A stretch of DNA of 64,000 nucleotides from JANYLN01 sp041687575 (GTDB lineage Bacteria > Planctomycetota > Phycisphaerae > UBA1845 > JANYLN01). How positions within the stretch are numbered: position 1 is the first letter of the stretch; each line of letters starts with the position of its first letter. A model generated the notes under the pieces. It was not told the DNA's origin. It searched no databases and saw nothing but the letters and a program-made list of their open reading frames with translations. The DNA lies in NCBI GenBank assembly GCA_041687575.1, contig JAWLBS010000001.1:9418-73417 (forward strand), written 5' to 3'. The position numbers and the translations under genes are program-made. This document shows, one piece after another, positions 1 through 9,588 of the stretch.

Positions 1-732
1 GACGGCCGGGGCCGCGTCTGCGCCGCCCGTGTCCGTGCGGCCGATAAGCGGGTCCTGCGTTTGCGGATCGAGACGAGCGCGACGCTGCCTCCCCGGCTGC
101 CGCGCCTGACCGTCGCGGTCAGCCCCCCCAAGGGCGACCGGCTGGACTGGATGCTCGAGAAGCTGACCGAACTGGGCGTGGCCGCCATCCTGCCGATCCG
201 CTGCAAGCGGTCGGTCGTCCAGGCGAAGGATGACCGGCTGGAACGGTGGCACCGGCGGTGCGTCGAAGCCGCCAAGCAGGCCCACGTGGCCCACGTGCCC
301 GCGGTCGCCGAGCCGCTGGACTTGGCGCAGCTGCTCGGTGGCGCCGGGGAGTTCACCCACACGTTTGTGCCCGACACGGTCGGGTCGGTCCTGTCGATCC
401 TGTCGGTGGAGCCCCTGTCGCTGAATGCCAGGCCGGTCGTCATTATCGGCCCGGAGGGGGGCTTTGCCGACCACGAGCGCGACCTGATGACCCGCAGCGG
501 CGCCCGGACGGTCGGCCTGGGGCCGACGGTCCTTCGCACGGAAACCGCCGCAATCGTCGCCGCCGCCTGTCTGCTGATTGCCGCCGACGCGCGGGCCGAC
601 CGGACAGCCGGCACGGTCGAACCGGCGAGCGAGGGCGACGGTCCCGCCGCCCCCTTGCTTCCGCCGGCCGGATCCGAGGGTCCCGCCAATCCCTCCAGCC
701 CGCCGGCCGGACCGGGGGAGGCCGCGCCGTGA
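1..732 (+). CDS. rsmE: 16S rRNA (uracil-1498-N3)-methyltransferase RsmE, 5' end outside window
   Basis: SPOUT-class methyltransferase that uses S-adenosylmethionine to methylate U1498 of 16S rRNA. The frame is open from base 1, and the first residues (DGRGR...A) fit the N-terminal PUA-like domain of RsmE, so the gene begins before the window; the TTG at 61 is not a believable start. The family marker KGDRLDWMLEKLTELGV lies at about 127-177, and the SAM-binding knot loop GPEGGF at about 449-466 is followed by LGPTVLRTETA. After the knot the protein carries a Pro/Ala/Gly-rich tail of roughly 45 residues that the usual family lacks. Its stop overlaps the birA start (GTGA), suggesting translational coupling. 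Confidence 0.93.
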   Translation, partial: DGRGRVCAARVRAADKRVLRLRIETSATLPPRLPRLTVAVSPPKGDRLDWMLEKLTELGVAAILPIRCKRSVVQAKDDRLERWHRRCVEAAKQAHVAHVPAVAEPLDLAQLLGGAGEFTHTFVPDTVGSVLSILSVEPLSLNARPVVIIGPEGGFADHERDLMTRSGARTVGLGPTVLRTETAAIVAAACLLIAADARADRTAGTVEPASEGDGPAAPLLPPAGSEGPANPSSPPAGPGEAAP

Positions 733-1556
733 CCTTCGAACCGACCCTGTCCGCCCAGCGGCTGCAGGCCGCCTTGCGGACCCGCCGGATCGGCCGCCGC
801 CTGCACAGCCTTGCCGAAGCCGACAGCACCAACAGCATCTGCTGGCAGCACCTGGAGGCGGAAGAGGCCGGGGCCGACGGCACCGTCGTGCTGGCCGATT
901 ACCAGACCGCGGGCCGCGGCCGGTTCCACCGCGTCTGGCTGGCGCCGCGGGCGTCGAGCGTGCTTCTGAGCGTCCTGATCGTCCAACCGGCCGAACCGCT
1001 GTTGGCCGAGCGGCTGAGCCTGATCGCCGGGATTGCCGGCTGCTTGGCGTGCCGTAGGGCCAGCGACGCCGAGATCCAGCTTCGCTGGCCCAACGATCTG
1101 GTCTGCCGACGGCGGAAGGTCGGGGGCATCCTCGTCGAGTCCCGCGCGATGCCGGACGCCCGGGTCGCCGCGGTGATCGGGGTCGGCATCAACTGCCTGC
1201 AGCACGCCGGCCACTTCCCGCCGGACCTGCGCGACCGGGCGGCGTCGCTGGACATGGTCAGCCCCAACCCCATCTCAAGATTTGACCTGGCTGTCGACCT
1301 GCTGGGCCGCCTGGACGCATGGTTCGCCAGCCGGCCGCTGCCCGGCGCCGAGGTCGTGCGGGCGAAATGGCAGGACCTGGCCGAACCGCCGGGCATGCGG
1401 GTCTGCCTGATCCACGCCGGCCGGCGTTACTATGGCACGACCATAGAGCTGGACCCGGCCGGCGGCCTGCTGGTGCAGCTGGATTCGGGGGGGCGACGCA
1501 TTTTCCCGGCGTCAACGACGACGCTGGAAGCGACCGATCCGCCGCCGGCAGCTTGA
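729..1556 (+). CDS. birA: Biotin--[acetyl-CoA-carboxylase] ligase
   Basis: Activates biotin to biotinyl-AMP and attaches it to the biotin carrier of acyl-CoA carboxylases. 275 residues from GTG 729, chosen because it overlaps the rsmE stop and the protein begins properly there; the frame stays open upstream but only as antisense-like Arg-rich sequence. Visible motifs: STNS near residue 34, the nucleotide/biotin loop TAGRGRFHR near 58-66, RWPNDL near 118, and KVGGILVE near 129. There is no N-terminal helix-turn-helix, so this is the monofunctional type and not the repressor type. A short C-terminal SH3-like domain follows the catalytic part. Confidence 0.93.
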   Translation: MTFEPTLSAQRLQAALRTRRIGRRLHSLAEADSTNSICWQHLEAEEAGADGTVVLADYQTAGRGRFHRVWLAPRASSVLLSVLIVQPAEPLLAERLSLIAGIAGCLACRRASDAEIQLRWPNDLVCRRRKVGGILVESRAMPDARVAAVIGVGINCLQHAGHFPPDLRDRAASLDMVSPNPISRFDLAVDLLGRLDAWFASRPLPGAEVVRAKWQDLAEPPGMRVCLIHAGRRYYGTTIELDPAGGLLVQLDSGGRRIFPASTTTLEATDPPPAA

Positions 1557-2370
1557 TTATAAGCGGCGTCTGCGCCGCGCTGCATAGTCGGGCAGCGGCA
1601 TTCAACGTGAGATTCGAGAGTCGCGCAGCTGGGAGGCTTGGGTGAAAGCGGCGTCACGGCCGCCGCAGTCCACAGTCGTCGCTGATCGTCCCGTTAAGTT
1701 TGAGAGCGGGGAACCGAGGGCGGCTTGATTGAAAGCGGCGTCTTTGGCGTCGCACTTCAAGGGCTGTCGCCGTCTTTCACGGCCCTGCGCCCGGCTTCGT
1801 TGGACGCCGGCTGAGCAGGGCGGGTCGCGGGAACGTGGCGCCCCCTGACTCTCCTTTCGCCCCTGACGGGGGCTTTGGCGGGCACAGCCCGCCCTACAAC
1901 TGCCGTTGTTATTTCTAATCTGTGTCAATCTGCGAAATCTGCGGAAGGTCGTTTCGCTCCGTCCTGTACACGTTATCAGAATCTGCGGACGGCTGCTGTT
2001 GTCGTTCACTGGCAACTGTCCGTTGGCCACTGCCTGTCCCCTGCAACCTGCCACCAGCGTTTGCCCGAGACGCAGCTGTATCCGATATCTACGCATGGCG
2101 GCGGGCCGACCGTAGGGTCCCCGCCTGATCGTATCAGCCGGAACGTTTGCGGCGACCGTCGCTCGGCCGACTCGCCATGTCGATGAACCTTAATCACTTA
2201 ACAGCCTGTTGGCCGTCCCGTCGTCCGGATAAAAACCGCCGCGGCGACCCTGGCCGATCGGTCAGGCGCCGGCGGGGTCAGTCCGGTAGCGCCCGCCGTC
2301 GATACCACGTTGAGGCGGGACGACTGGCGCTGGACTCGCCGGTACGGGCTGGAAAAGGGGATAGCGACGG
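1557..2370. other. Intergenic region with dispersed repeats, no convincing gene
   Basis: I see no believable gene here. The stretch holds three copies of an AAGCGGCGTC-type repeat (about 1561-1585, 1642-1673, 1719-1760), a GGCGGGC...GCCCGCCCTAC inverted repeat (1877-1898) and a copy of the ATCTGYGnAATCTGCGG family (about 1918-1946). The open frame on the minus strand across 1602-2096 merely translates these repeats. Confidence 0.6.
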
Positions 2371-2802
2371 ATGCAACGCGAAAAGGACAAAAAGACCAAG
2401 GTGAGCTGGATCGAAGTCGCGATGGTCACCGTTGTGCTGGCGGTGCTGGCGGCCCTGGTCACGCCGGAGCTTAGCCAGGCCGGGCGCGATCCGCGACAAC
2501 TCGACTTGAGCCTCGAGGTCCAGGTCGTCCGCGGGCAGATCGAAATGTACCGCCTCCAGCACGACAAGCAGTACCCCGCGCTGGAGACCTTCGCCAGCCA
2601 GATGACCGGCGTGACCGACAGCCAGGGCCGCATCGGCGAGCCGGGCGACGCCGGCTGTCAACTCGGGCCGTACCTGCGGGAAGTCCCGATCAACCCCTAC
2701 TGCGGAACCAACACCGTCGGCGACGGACCGGGCGGCACGAGCGCCTGGTATTACAACCACAAGACCGGTGAATTCCGGCCGAACCATCTGAACCTTCACT
2801 GA
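2371..2802 (+). CDS. Type II secretion/type IV pilus pseudopilin-like protein (GspG-like), atypical N-terminus
   Basis: 143 residues. The N-terminus KVSWIEVAMVTVVLAVLAAL followed by VTPELS has the layout of a class III prepilin signal: short basic leader, Glu at mature position 5, then a hydrophobic helix. The C-terminal part (YPALE, GPYL..VPINPY, WYYN..TGEF) matches the GspG-like pseudopilins common in planctomycetes. The residue before the expected cleavage site is Lys rather than Gly, and the FTL motif reads VSW, so processing by the prepilin peptidase is doubtful. It would sit in the inner membrane as a minor pseudopilin or a non-processed relative. It stands alone, 118 bp before an HD-GYP gene. 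Confidence 0.75.
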   Translation: MQREKDKKTKVSWIEVAMVTVVLAVLAALVTPELSQAGRDPRQLDLSLEVQVVRGQIEMYRLQHDKQYPALETFASQMTGVTDSQGRIGEPGDAGCQLGPYLREVPINPYCGTNTVGDGPGGTSAWYYNHKTGEFRPNHLNLH

Positions 2803-2920
2803 CCCCATCGCCACCTGACGACCTCATCGGATCGAACACCTCCGTCGAAGCGTGCCATCGCTCGCATCGGGATGGCGGGGCCATGATCGCCACGACCTTT
2901 CAAGGTCTGGAGTGGCAAAC

Positions 2921-4552
2921 GTGAGTAGCGTCGGCTGCCTGATTCAACATGAAAAACCGCGCCTGCACCAGTCGTTCCCGCTGCTGTGCTCGCACTGGCA
3001 CGGGCTGGGCGTCTGGCTGAGCCTGTGGGATGCCCGCGGCCGGTGCCTCCAGCGCGATACCGAGATCGCCGGGCCGTTCCACCTGCTGTGGGACCAGTGC
3101 CCACCGTTTCGGCAGTGGCTGGCTGATCTCAGCCGCACCGCCCCGTCGGCGTCGCAGTTCGCGGGCCTGCAGGGGTTGTGTGTGCCGGTCCGGTCCGGCC
3201 GCGACACCGCCCGGTCCATCGTCGCGGTGCTTGTCCCGCAGGACTGCCGACCCGAACCGCTGGCGGACGTCTGTCGCAAGGCGGGCATCGACGCTGCACT
3301 GATCGCGAGGCTGGCCACGGATGTCGCCTGGCACGACCCGCGGGCGGTCGCGGGCCTGCACGAGCTGCTCGCCCTGCTGATCGACCAGTTCAGCCGGGAT
3401 GACGCCGACCCCGGCGCCGTGGCGACCCTGGCAGCCAACCTCTCGCAGACCTATGAAGTGCTCAACCTGATCCACCACGTCAGCGACAAGTTCGACAGCC
3501 GGCAGCGCCCCGACGAGTTCTTCGAACGGACCTTTGCCGAGGTGATCGCCGTGCTGCAGGTCGAGAGCCTCGCCGCGGTCACGCACATCTCGCCCCGGGC
3601 CGGCGAGCCGACGGTGATCGTCGTCGGCAAGGACCAGGCCCACCGCCAGCGGATCCACACCACCGCCGAGGCCCTCTCCAGCCTGATGCTTGACCGCAAG
3701 ATGCTGCTGCTGGACCAGGCGCACGTCGAGCGGTTCCTCCCGCAGGACCGGTGGCTGCGCAACATGGTCGCCGTCTGGCTGCTCCGCCAGGACGAGCCGG
3801 TCGGGGCGCTGCTGGCGATCAACAAGGCCGGCGGCAAGGATTTCGACGACATCGACCTGCAGATGCTCCAGGTCCTCGGCGACCGCTGCAGCATCTATCT
3901 CGAAGACCTCAACATCCTGGCCGACCTGCAGGAACTGCTGATCGCCCTGCTGCGATCCCTGGTCAACAGCATCGACGCGATGGACCCGTACACCTCCGGC
4001 CACAGCGAGCGGGTCGCGCTGATCTCGCGGCGCCTGGCCGAGACCCTGCACTGCGACCCGGCGTTCTGCCAGCGGGCCTACTTCGGCGGGCTGCTGCACG
4101 ACATCGGCAAGATCGCCGTGCCTTCCGGCGTGCTGCGCAAGCCCGGCAAACTGACCGACGAGGAGTTCGCCCTGATCCGCCGGCACCCGGCCAGCGGGGC
4201 GCGGCTGATCGAGCGGATCCACGCGATGCATGACATCGTCCCGGCCGTGATCGGCCACCACGAGCGGATCGACGGGGCCGGCTATCCCCACGGCATTCCC
4301 GGCGCGGAGCTCTCGCCGCTGGCGCGGATTGTCGCGGTGGCGGACTGCTTCGACGCGATGACCAGCCAGCGCTCCTACCGCCCCGCCAAGCCGATGGAGC
4401 ATGTCCGCGAGGAGCTCGCGCGGATCGCCGGCCGGCAGCTCGACGCCGAGATGGTCGACGCGCTGCTGGCGATGGACCTCGAGGCCTTCCACCGGGAGCT
4501 GGGCACCTACCGCAGCGGCCTGCGCAGCGAACCCGCCGCCCCGCCCGAATGA
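2921..4552 (+). CDS. GAF/HD-GYP domain putative cyclic-di-GMP phosphodiesterase
   Basis: Cytoplasmic signalling enzyme expected to degrade cyclic di-GMP. 543 residues from GTG 2921, preceded by GGAG at a good distance; an upstream in-frame ATG at 2852 would add 23 residues with no protein-like character. The middle (about 170-320) looks like a GAF sensory domain (TFAEVIAVLQ, GALLAINKAGG). The C-terminal HD-GYP domain is complete: GHSERV near residue 360, LLHDIGKIAVP near 391, RRHP near 418, and the signature HHERIDGAGYPHGI near 446, followed by ADCFDAMTSQRSYRPA. All expected metal ligands are present. No membrane segment is visible. The ligand of the GAF domain is unknown. Confidence 0.88.
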   Translation: MSSVGCLIQHEKPRLHQSFPLLCSHWHGLGVWLSLWDARGRCLQRDTEIAGPFHLLWDQCPPFRQWLADLSRTAPSASQFAGLQGLCVPVRSGRDTARSIVAVLVPQDCRPEPLADVCRKAGIDAALIARLATDVAWHDPRAVAGLHELLALLIDQFSRDDADPGAVATLAANLSQTYEVLNLIHHVSDKFDSRQRPDEFFERTFAEVIAVLQVESLAAVTHISPRAGEPTVIVVGKDQAHRQRIHTTAEALSSLMLDRKMLLLDQAHVERFLPQDRWLRNMVAVWLLRQDEPVGALLAINKAGGKDFDDIDLQMLQVLGDRCSIYLEDLNILADLQELLIALLRSLVNSIDAMDPYTSGHSERVALISRRLAETLHCDPAFCQRAYFGGLLHDIGKIAVPSGVLRKPGKLTDEEFALIRRHPASGARLIERIHAMHDIVPAVIGHHERIDGAGYPHGIPGAELSPLARIVAVADCFDAMTSQRSYRPAKPMEHVREELARIAGRQLDAEMVDALLAMDLEAFHRELGTYRSGLRSEPAAPPE

Positions 4553-4687
4553 TCCGCCGCTGCGCCTGTACAAAAACAACAACAACGTCTATCCGCGGAT
4601 TTCGCAGATGATCGCGCCAGTCGCGCAGGCGAAGCCCGGTTCTGAGAAACCGTATGCGCCAATGCGCGCACGTACGGGACGGGCTGC

Positions 4688-5947
4688 CTACTCCCGGACG
4701 GTGGCGACCTGGTCGGTGCGTTCGTAGCCGGCGGCCTCGTCGGCCAGGCGGCAGTAGAGGGTTTGCTGGGCAGCGGTCATTTCGATCTTGCGGCGGGCCA
4801 TGACCCGGCGGGCGACGTCGAGGCCGCGCTGCACGTCGTAGCGGTCGCGGCAGGTGTCGGTGTACCAGGCGAACGACGGCACGAACTTGGGGATGTGGGC
4901 GGACATGAACAGGTTGGCCGAAAAGCCGACGACCGAGCCGGTGGCAAACGAGGAGTTGATCCCGCACTTGGAGTGATCGCCGACGGTCAGTCCGACGAAC
5001 ATCCGGCCGGAGTCGACCTCGACGCCGTTGATCGGCACGCGGACGTTGCCGTAGGTGTTCTTCAGGTCGCTGTTGATCGCGTCGGCGGCGATGTTGATCC
5101 ACTGGCCGAGGTACGAGTGGCCCAGGAATCCGTCGTGCTGCTTGTTGGAGTAGGAGTGGATGATCGAGGCCTCGATCTCGCCGCCGACCTTGCAGGTCGG
5201 GCCGATGGTGGTGTCTTCGCGGATGACGGCGTTGGGCTGGATGAGGGTGTTGTCGCCGATGCAGCAGGGGCCCTGAACGCTGGCGTGGGGGCTGATCTTG
5301 ACGTTGCGGCCGATGTAGATGGGGCCGTCCTCGGCGTCGAGCACGACGCAGGGCATGATCTTGCTGCCGGTGCCGACGTGGATGGCCTCGCGATTGAGCA
5401 GGTAGGCCCCCTGGTAGATGTGGCCTTCGATGACGCCCTTGCCGAAGCGGGTCTGCCACTGGCGGATCAGTTCGGTGCCGTTGGCGTGGACGAGGTCCCA
5501 GGGGTAGTTCATCATCTTCATGTCGGGCTGATCGAGGCTCGTGCGGGGCAGGTCCTGCAGGGCGGCCTCCAGCCGCGGCGGGTCGAGGAAGGTCCGGGCG
5601 TCGACGCCAGCCGCCCGCGCGGCGTCGAGATGAACCGCGGCGATCTGGCCGTCGACTTCGAGCACCGTGTTGATCGGCAGGTCGAAGGGCCGGCCCGCCA
5701 GCAGCCGGCCATTGATGAACAGGGTGTCGCCGGCTGGGGGGGCATTAACGGGCAGGTCGAATGCCTCGGCGGTCACGTCGGCGAGGTAGTCGCGGACGAA
5801 CAGGTGCACAGTGGCCTGTGGCCAGTCCCAGCGGATTTTGTCCAGAAGGGTATCGAACCCGACGCGCAGGTCGAAGACCGGCCGCCAGTAGACCAGCGGC
5901 AGCAGGTTCACGTACCCGGCATCTTCGTAGACGACAACGATCGGCAT
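4688..5947 (-). CDS. GlmU-like putative sugar nucleotidyltransferase with left-handed beta-helix
   Basis: 419 residues from the ATG at 5947, which follows GAGGGG; longer in-frame starts lack a ribosome site. The N-terminal half (MPIVVVYEDAG, LPLVYWRPVFDLRVG, LFVRDYL, LFINGRLL) resembles the divergent nucleotidyltransferase half of the alternative bacterial GlmU proteins (TIGR03991 type). From about residue 190 there are repeated hexapeptides (IHVGTGSKIMPCVVLDAE, PIYIGRNVKISPHASVQ, CIGDNTLIQPNAVI) typical of a left-handed beta-helix acyltransferase. The likely role is to make UDP-GlcNAc or a related nucleotide sugar for the envelope; the exact substrate cannot be read. Transcribed away from mutS. 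Confidence 0.75.
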   Translation of the reverse strand: MPIVVVYEDAGYVNLLPLVYWRPVFDLRVGFDTLLDKIRWDWPQATVHLFVRDYLADVTAEAFDLPVNAPPAGDTLFINGRLLAGRPFDLPINTVLEVDGQIAAVHLDAARAAGVDARTFLDPPRLEAALQDLPRTSLDQPDMKMMNYPWDLVHANGTELIRQWQTRFGKGVIEGHIYQGAYLLNREAIHVGTGSKIMPCVVLDAEDGPIYIGRNVKISPHASVQGPCCIGDNTLIQPNAVIREDTTIGPTCKVGGEIEASIIHSYSNKQHDGFLGHSYLGQWINIAADAINSDLKNTYGNVRVPINGVEVDSGRMFVGLTVGDHSKCGINSSFATGSVVGFSANLFMSAHIPKFVPSFAWYTDTCRDRYDVQRGLDVARRVMARRKIEMTAAQQTLYCRLADEAAGYERTDQVATVRE

Positions 5948-6832
5948 AAGGTCCCCTCGCAAACAGGTGGTCCGGCGTATGGCGGAAAGGCTCCACCACA
6001 TCCATACAACCATCGGCCGGCATCGGTCCCGGCCCAGGCAACGGCATTATGATACGTGATGTCAGGCAATGTGGCCAGAGCCGGCCGAACATGGTGTGTC
6101 GCAAAAAGAAACAGGGTCTCTGAGTCGGGAAGTACCGCAGGCACGGTCATTGATGTAACCCGCAAGCATCAAGGTGGGTGGCTCCCGAAGGTGCGGACCG
6201 GCAGCCGTCGGCACAAGGCCCGGCGCTACGCCCACATTCTTCAAGGCGGAGCCTCCCGCGGGTCGTGATTTAGCGGTTCATCAATGTAAGTCCGACCTGC
6301 GAGTACTTCTCGCTCAGAGACCCTTTTGTTTCCACCGTTATCTATAGCAGCTTTCGGCAGACAAGACAAGTAAATTCAGTCGAGTTTTCGGTTAGGCCGG
6401 TGTGGCCGCAAATGGGCGATTCGTGCGAAAATTCGGCAAATGGCTTGACTTTTTGGTCGGCACTGGTCAACCGCGGGGCGGGGGCGGGCGGGGCGTAGTG
6501 GCAGTGTTATATTATCGGATAGTGACCGGGAGTGTCGCCAGCGCAGGCGGGCGACGGGGCTCGGTGCGCTGCGCGTGCCGTCGCCCTGCACAAAGTGGAG
6601 GGTCTCGACCTCCCAAGGCGCTACACCATGGGCACGCTGTCCAGTAGAGATTCTTCGCTGCGCTCACAATGACAGCTTCTGACGCTTCCCCGAGGTCGTC
6701 ATTCTGAGCAACGCGAAGGATCTCTACCTCTCGGCGTGAGCTTCGCTTGCGTTTTGTGCCCTCCCCCTCGTCACCCTGAACAGGGACTCCTAGCTACACC
6801 TCGGGCACGGGCGCGACTATGATGGGTCGCTT
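5948..6832. other. Long divergent intergenic region with dispersed repeats
   Basis: No gene can be supported. The region separates two divergent genes and should hold both promoters. A TATGAT box at 6818-6823 would start transcription only a few bases before the mutS ATG, but no good -35 box matches it. The stretch 6627-6726 holds two inverted copies of a dispersed repeat. The rest (6060-6600) shows nothing I recognise. Confidence 0.5.
6627..6726. repeat. Inverted pair of the AGAGATTCTTCGC...AATGAC dispersed repeat
   Basis: Copy one (6627-6673) reads CCATGGGCACGCTGTCCAGT, then AGAGATTCTTCG and CTGCGCTCACAATGAC. Copy two (6698-6726) is the opposite orientation, GTCATTCTGAGCAACGCG then AAGGATCTCTA. 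The longer form of copy one, including the GTCCA-containing half, recurs on the other strand near 58745-58792, which defines a repeat unit of nearly 50 bp. Confidence 0.7.
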
Positions 6833-9481
6833 ATGACTACGCCGCCGAACCGACAGACGACTTCCCTGACCGACGAGCAGCTCGATGGGCTGACGCCGGC
6901 CATGCGCCAGTACGTGCAGCAGAAGGCCCAGGTGCCCGATGCGCTGCTGCTGTTTCGCATGGGGGACTTTTATGAGACGTTCTACGAGGACGCCAAGACC
7001 ATCGCCAAGGTCCTGGGCCTGACGTTGACCGCGCGGAACAAGGGGGAAAACCCGATCCCCTTGGCGGGCATCCCCTATCACGCCCTGGAGACCTACCTCG
7101 GCCGGCTCGTGCAGGCAGGGCTCAAGGTGGCCATCAGCGAGCAGATCGAGGACCCCCGCCAGGCCAAGGGGATCGTCCGGCGACAGATCACCCGCGTGAT
7201 TACCCCGGGTACGTTGACCGACGAATCGCTGCTGAAAGGCAGCGAGGACAACTGGCTGGCGGCGGTCTGTCCGGCCGGGGGTGGGCAGATCGGCCTGGCG
7301 TGGGTGGAGCTGGCATCGGGGCGGTTTCTCACGCAGGTGCTGGACGAGCAGTCGGCCATCGACGAGCTGGTGCGGTTGCGGCCGGCCGAGCTGCTGATCG
7401 GCGAGGAGGTGCTCACCGGGCGGTGCAAGTCGTTCGCCCGGCAGGTGAAGGAGTTGATCGACTGTGCGGTGACGCGGCTGGCGGAGTGGCAGTTCGAGCC
7501 GTTCCAGGCCGAGCGGCGGCTGCACGAGCAGTTTGGGGTGACCACGCTGGAGGGGTTCGGCTACGAGCGGTTCGACGCGTCGCTGCAGGCGGCCGGGGCG
7601 ATCCTGGACTACCTCCAGCAGACGCAGCGGACGCAGCTGGGGCACGTCCGGTCGATCCGGCGGCGGACGAGCGGGCAGTACGTGCAGATCGACCGGGCGA
7701 CGCTGCGGTCGCTGGAGATCGAGCGGCCGCTTCGCGGCGAGGGGCGGGGTGGCACGCTGCTGGCGGCGGTCGACCGGACAGTCAACCCGATGGGGCTGCG
7801 GCTGTTGCGGATGTGGCTGTGCTACCCGCTGCAGGAGGCCGAACAGATCCTCGACCGCCAGCGGGCGGTGCAGTGGCTGCTGGATCGGGCGACCGCGACC
7901 AAGCATGTGCGGCAGGTGCTGGCCGATGTCGGCGATGTCGAGCGGATCGCCGCGCGGCTGGGCATCGAGCGGGCGACCCCGCGGGACCTGGCGAACCTTT
8001 CGAGCGCGCTGAACCAGCTGCCGGACCTGCGGCGCCACCTGGCTGGGGTCGATGCGCCCCTGGTCGTCAGCCAGACCGCCAAACTCGACGGGCTCGATCC
8101 GCTGGCGGCGCTGCTGAGGCAGGCGATCAAACCGGACGCCTCGACGATCGCCCGCGAGGGAACGATCATCGCCGACGGCTTCGACGCCGAGCTCGACCGG
8201 CTGCGGACCCTCTCGCGGGACGCGCACTCGTGGCTGGCCGAGTACCAGGCGCGGCAGATCCAGGAGACGGGCATCTCCTCGCTGCGGGTGGGCTTCAACA
8301 AGGTGTTCGGCTACTACATCGAGGTGACCAACACGCACGCGGACCGCGTGCCGGACCACTACATCCGCAAGCAGACCCTGAAGAACGCCGAGCGGTACAT
8401 CACCGAGCCGCTGAAGGAATATGAGAACGAGATCCTGACCGCCCAGGAGCGGGCGAAGGACCTGGAGCTGAGCCTGTTTGCCAAGGTCCGCCAGCAGGCG
8501 CGGGAGTTCGTGCCGCCGCTGCAGGAGGCGGCCAGCGGCCTGGCGATCCTGGACGTGCTGGCGGGGCTGGCGCAGCTGGCGGGCGAGCGGCGGTACTGCC
8601 GGCCGGAGATCGTCGAGGGGATCGGCCTGGACATCCGCGAGGGGCGGCACCCGGTGCTCGATCAGACGCTGGCCGAGCAGTTCGTCCCCAACGACGCGGT
8701 CTTCGACGAGACGACGCAGCGGCTGATGATTTTGACGGGCCCGAACATGGCGGGCAAGAGCACCTACATCCGGCAGGTGGCGCTGCTGACGCTGCTGGCG
8801 CAGGTGGGGTCGTTCGTGCCGGCCGGTTCGATGCGGCTGGGGCTGGTGGACCGGATCTTTGCGCGGGTGGGGGCGTCGGACGAGATTTCGCGCGGGCAGT
8901 CGACGTTCATGGTGGAGATGGTCGAGACGGCCAACATCCTTCACAACGCGACGCGGCGGAGCCTGGTAATCCTCGATGAGATCGGGCGGGGCACCAGCAC
9001 TTTCGACGGGTTGTCGCTGGCGTGGGCGATCACCGAGTACCTCGCCAAGCGGACGGGCTGCCGGACGCTGTTTGCGACGCACTACCACGAGCTGACGGAG
9101 CTGGCGGAGCTGCTGGAGGGGGTCCGCAACTGCAACGTGGCGGTCCGTGAGTACCGCGAGGAGGTGATCTTCCTGCACCGGATTGTCGCGGGCGGGGCGG
9201 ACAAGAGCTACGGCGTGCAGGTGGCGCGGCTGGCGGGGATCCCCGCCGAGGTGATCGCGCGGGCGGGCGAGGTGCTGGCGGAGCTGGAGCAGAACTTCGT
9301 GCGCGAAAGTCACGGGCCGAGCCTCTCGCGGGAGCGGACGCGGGACGAGGGGCAGATGCTGCTGTTCGACATGCCGCACCCGTGCGTGGAGCGGCTGCGG
9401 GGGATGGATGTGGCGAAGATGGGGGCGGACGAGGCGCTGGCGTTGTTGAAGGAGTTGCAGAGGCAGGCGAAGCGCTCCTGA
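6833..9481 (+). CDS. mutS: DNA mismatch repair protein MutS
   Basis: Recognises base mismatches and small loops and starts mismatch repair with MutL. 882 residues, normal for the family. The mismatch-binding motif FRMGDFYETFYEDA is at about residues 41-54 with the conserved Phe and Glu. The ATPase domain carries Walker A GPNMAGKST near 636-644, DEISRGQSTFMVEM near 683, Walker B LVILDEIGRGTSTFDG near 711 and FATHYHEL near 747. The end (MGADEALALLKELQ) is a typical MutS C-terminus. Start is the ATG at 6833; no strong ribosome site precedes it, which fits a very short leader. No mutL lies in the window. Confidence 0.98.
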   Translation: MTTPPNRQTTSLTDEQLDGLTPAMRQYVQQKAQVPDALLLFRMGDFYETFYEDAKTIAKVLGLTLTARNKGENPIPLAGIPYHALETYLGRLVQAGLKVAISEQIEDPRQAKGIVRRQITRVITPGTLTDESLLKGSEDNWLAAVCPAGGGQIGLAWVELASGRFLTQVLDEQSAIDELVRLRPAELLIGEEVLTGRCKSFARQVKELIDCAVTRLAEWQFEPFQAERRLHEQFGVTTLEGFGYERFDASLQAAGAILDYLQQTQRTQLGHVRSIRRRTSGQYVQIDRATLRSLEIERPLRGEGRGGTLLAAVDRTVNPMGLRLLRMWLCYPLQEAEQILDRQRAVQWLLDRATATKHVRQVLADVGDVERIAARLGIERATPRDLANLSSALNQLPDLRRHLAGVDAPLVVSQTAKLDGLDPLAALLRQAIKPDASTIAREGTIIADGFDAELDRLRTLSRDAHSWLAEYQARQIQETGISSLRVGFNKVFGYYIEVTNTHADRVPDHYIRKQTLKNAERYITEPLKEYENEILTAQERAKDLELSLFAKVRQQAREFVPPLQEAASGLAILDVLAGLAQLAGERRYCRPEIVEGIGLDIREGRHPVLDQTLAEQFVPNDAVFDETTQRLMILTGPNMAGKSTYIRQVALLTLLAQVGSFVPAGSMRLGLVDRIFARVGASDEISRGQSTFMVEMVETANILHNATRRSLVILDEIGRGTSTFDGLSLAWAITEYLAKRTGCRTLFATHYHELTELAELLEGVRNCNVAVREYREEVIFLHRIVAGGADKSYGVQVARLAGIPAEVIARAGEVLAELEQNFVRESHGPSLSRERTRDEGQMLLFDMPHPCVERLRGMDVAKMGADEALALLKELQRQAKRS

Positions 9482-9524
9482 ATTATCCTGCACTTGCAGT
9501 GCATTGTTGCCAACGGCACTGGTT

Positions 9525-9578
9525 GGCGGGCACCGTTCGACTCGCTTTGCTCGCTCACGGCAAGCAGCCCGCCCTACG
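9525..9578. repeat. GGCGGGC...GCCCGCCCTAC dispersed inverted repeat, long form
   Basis: Inverted repeat with an insert GTTCGACTCGC...GCTCACGGC between the arms. The same long form occurs at 33491-33548 and, in reverse, at 46842-46894; short forms occur at 1877-1898, 23861-23881, 46691-46710 and 50812-50838. It sits in the convergent gap between mutS and the next gene and could act as a transcription end on both strands, though without a T tract. Confidence 0.75.
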
Positions 9579-9588
9579 TGGCAGGGCG

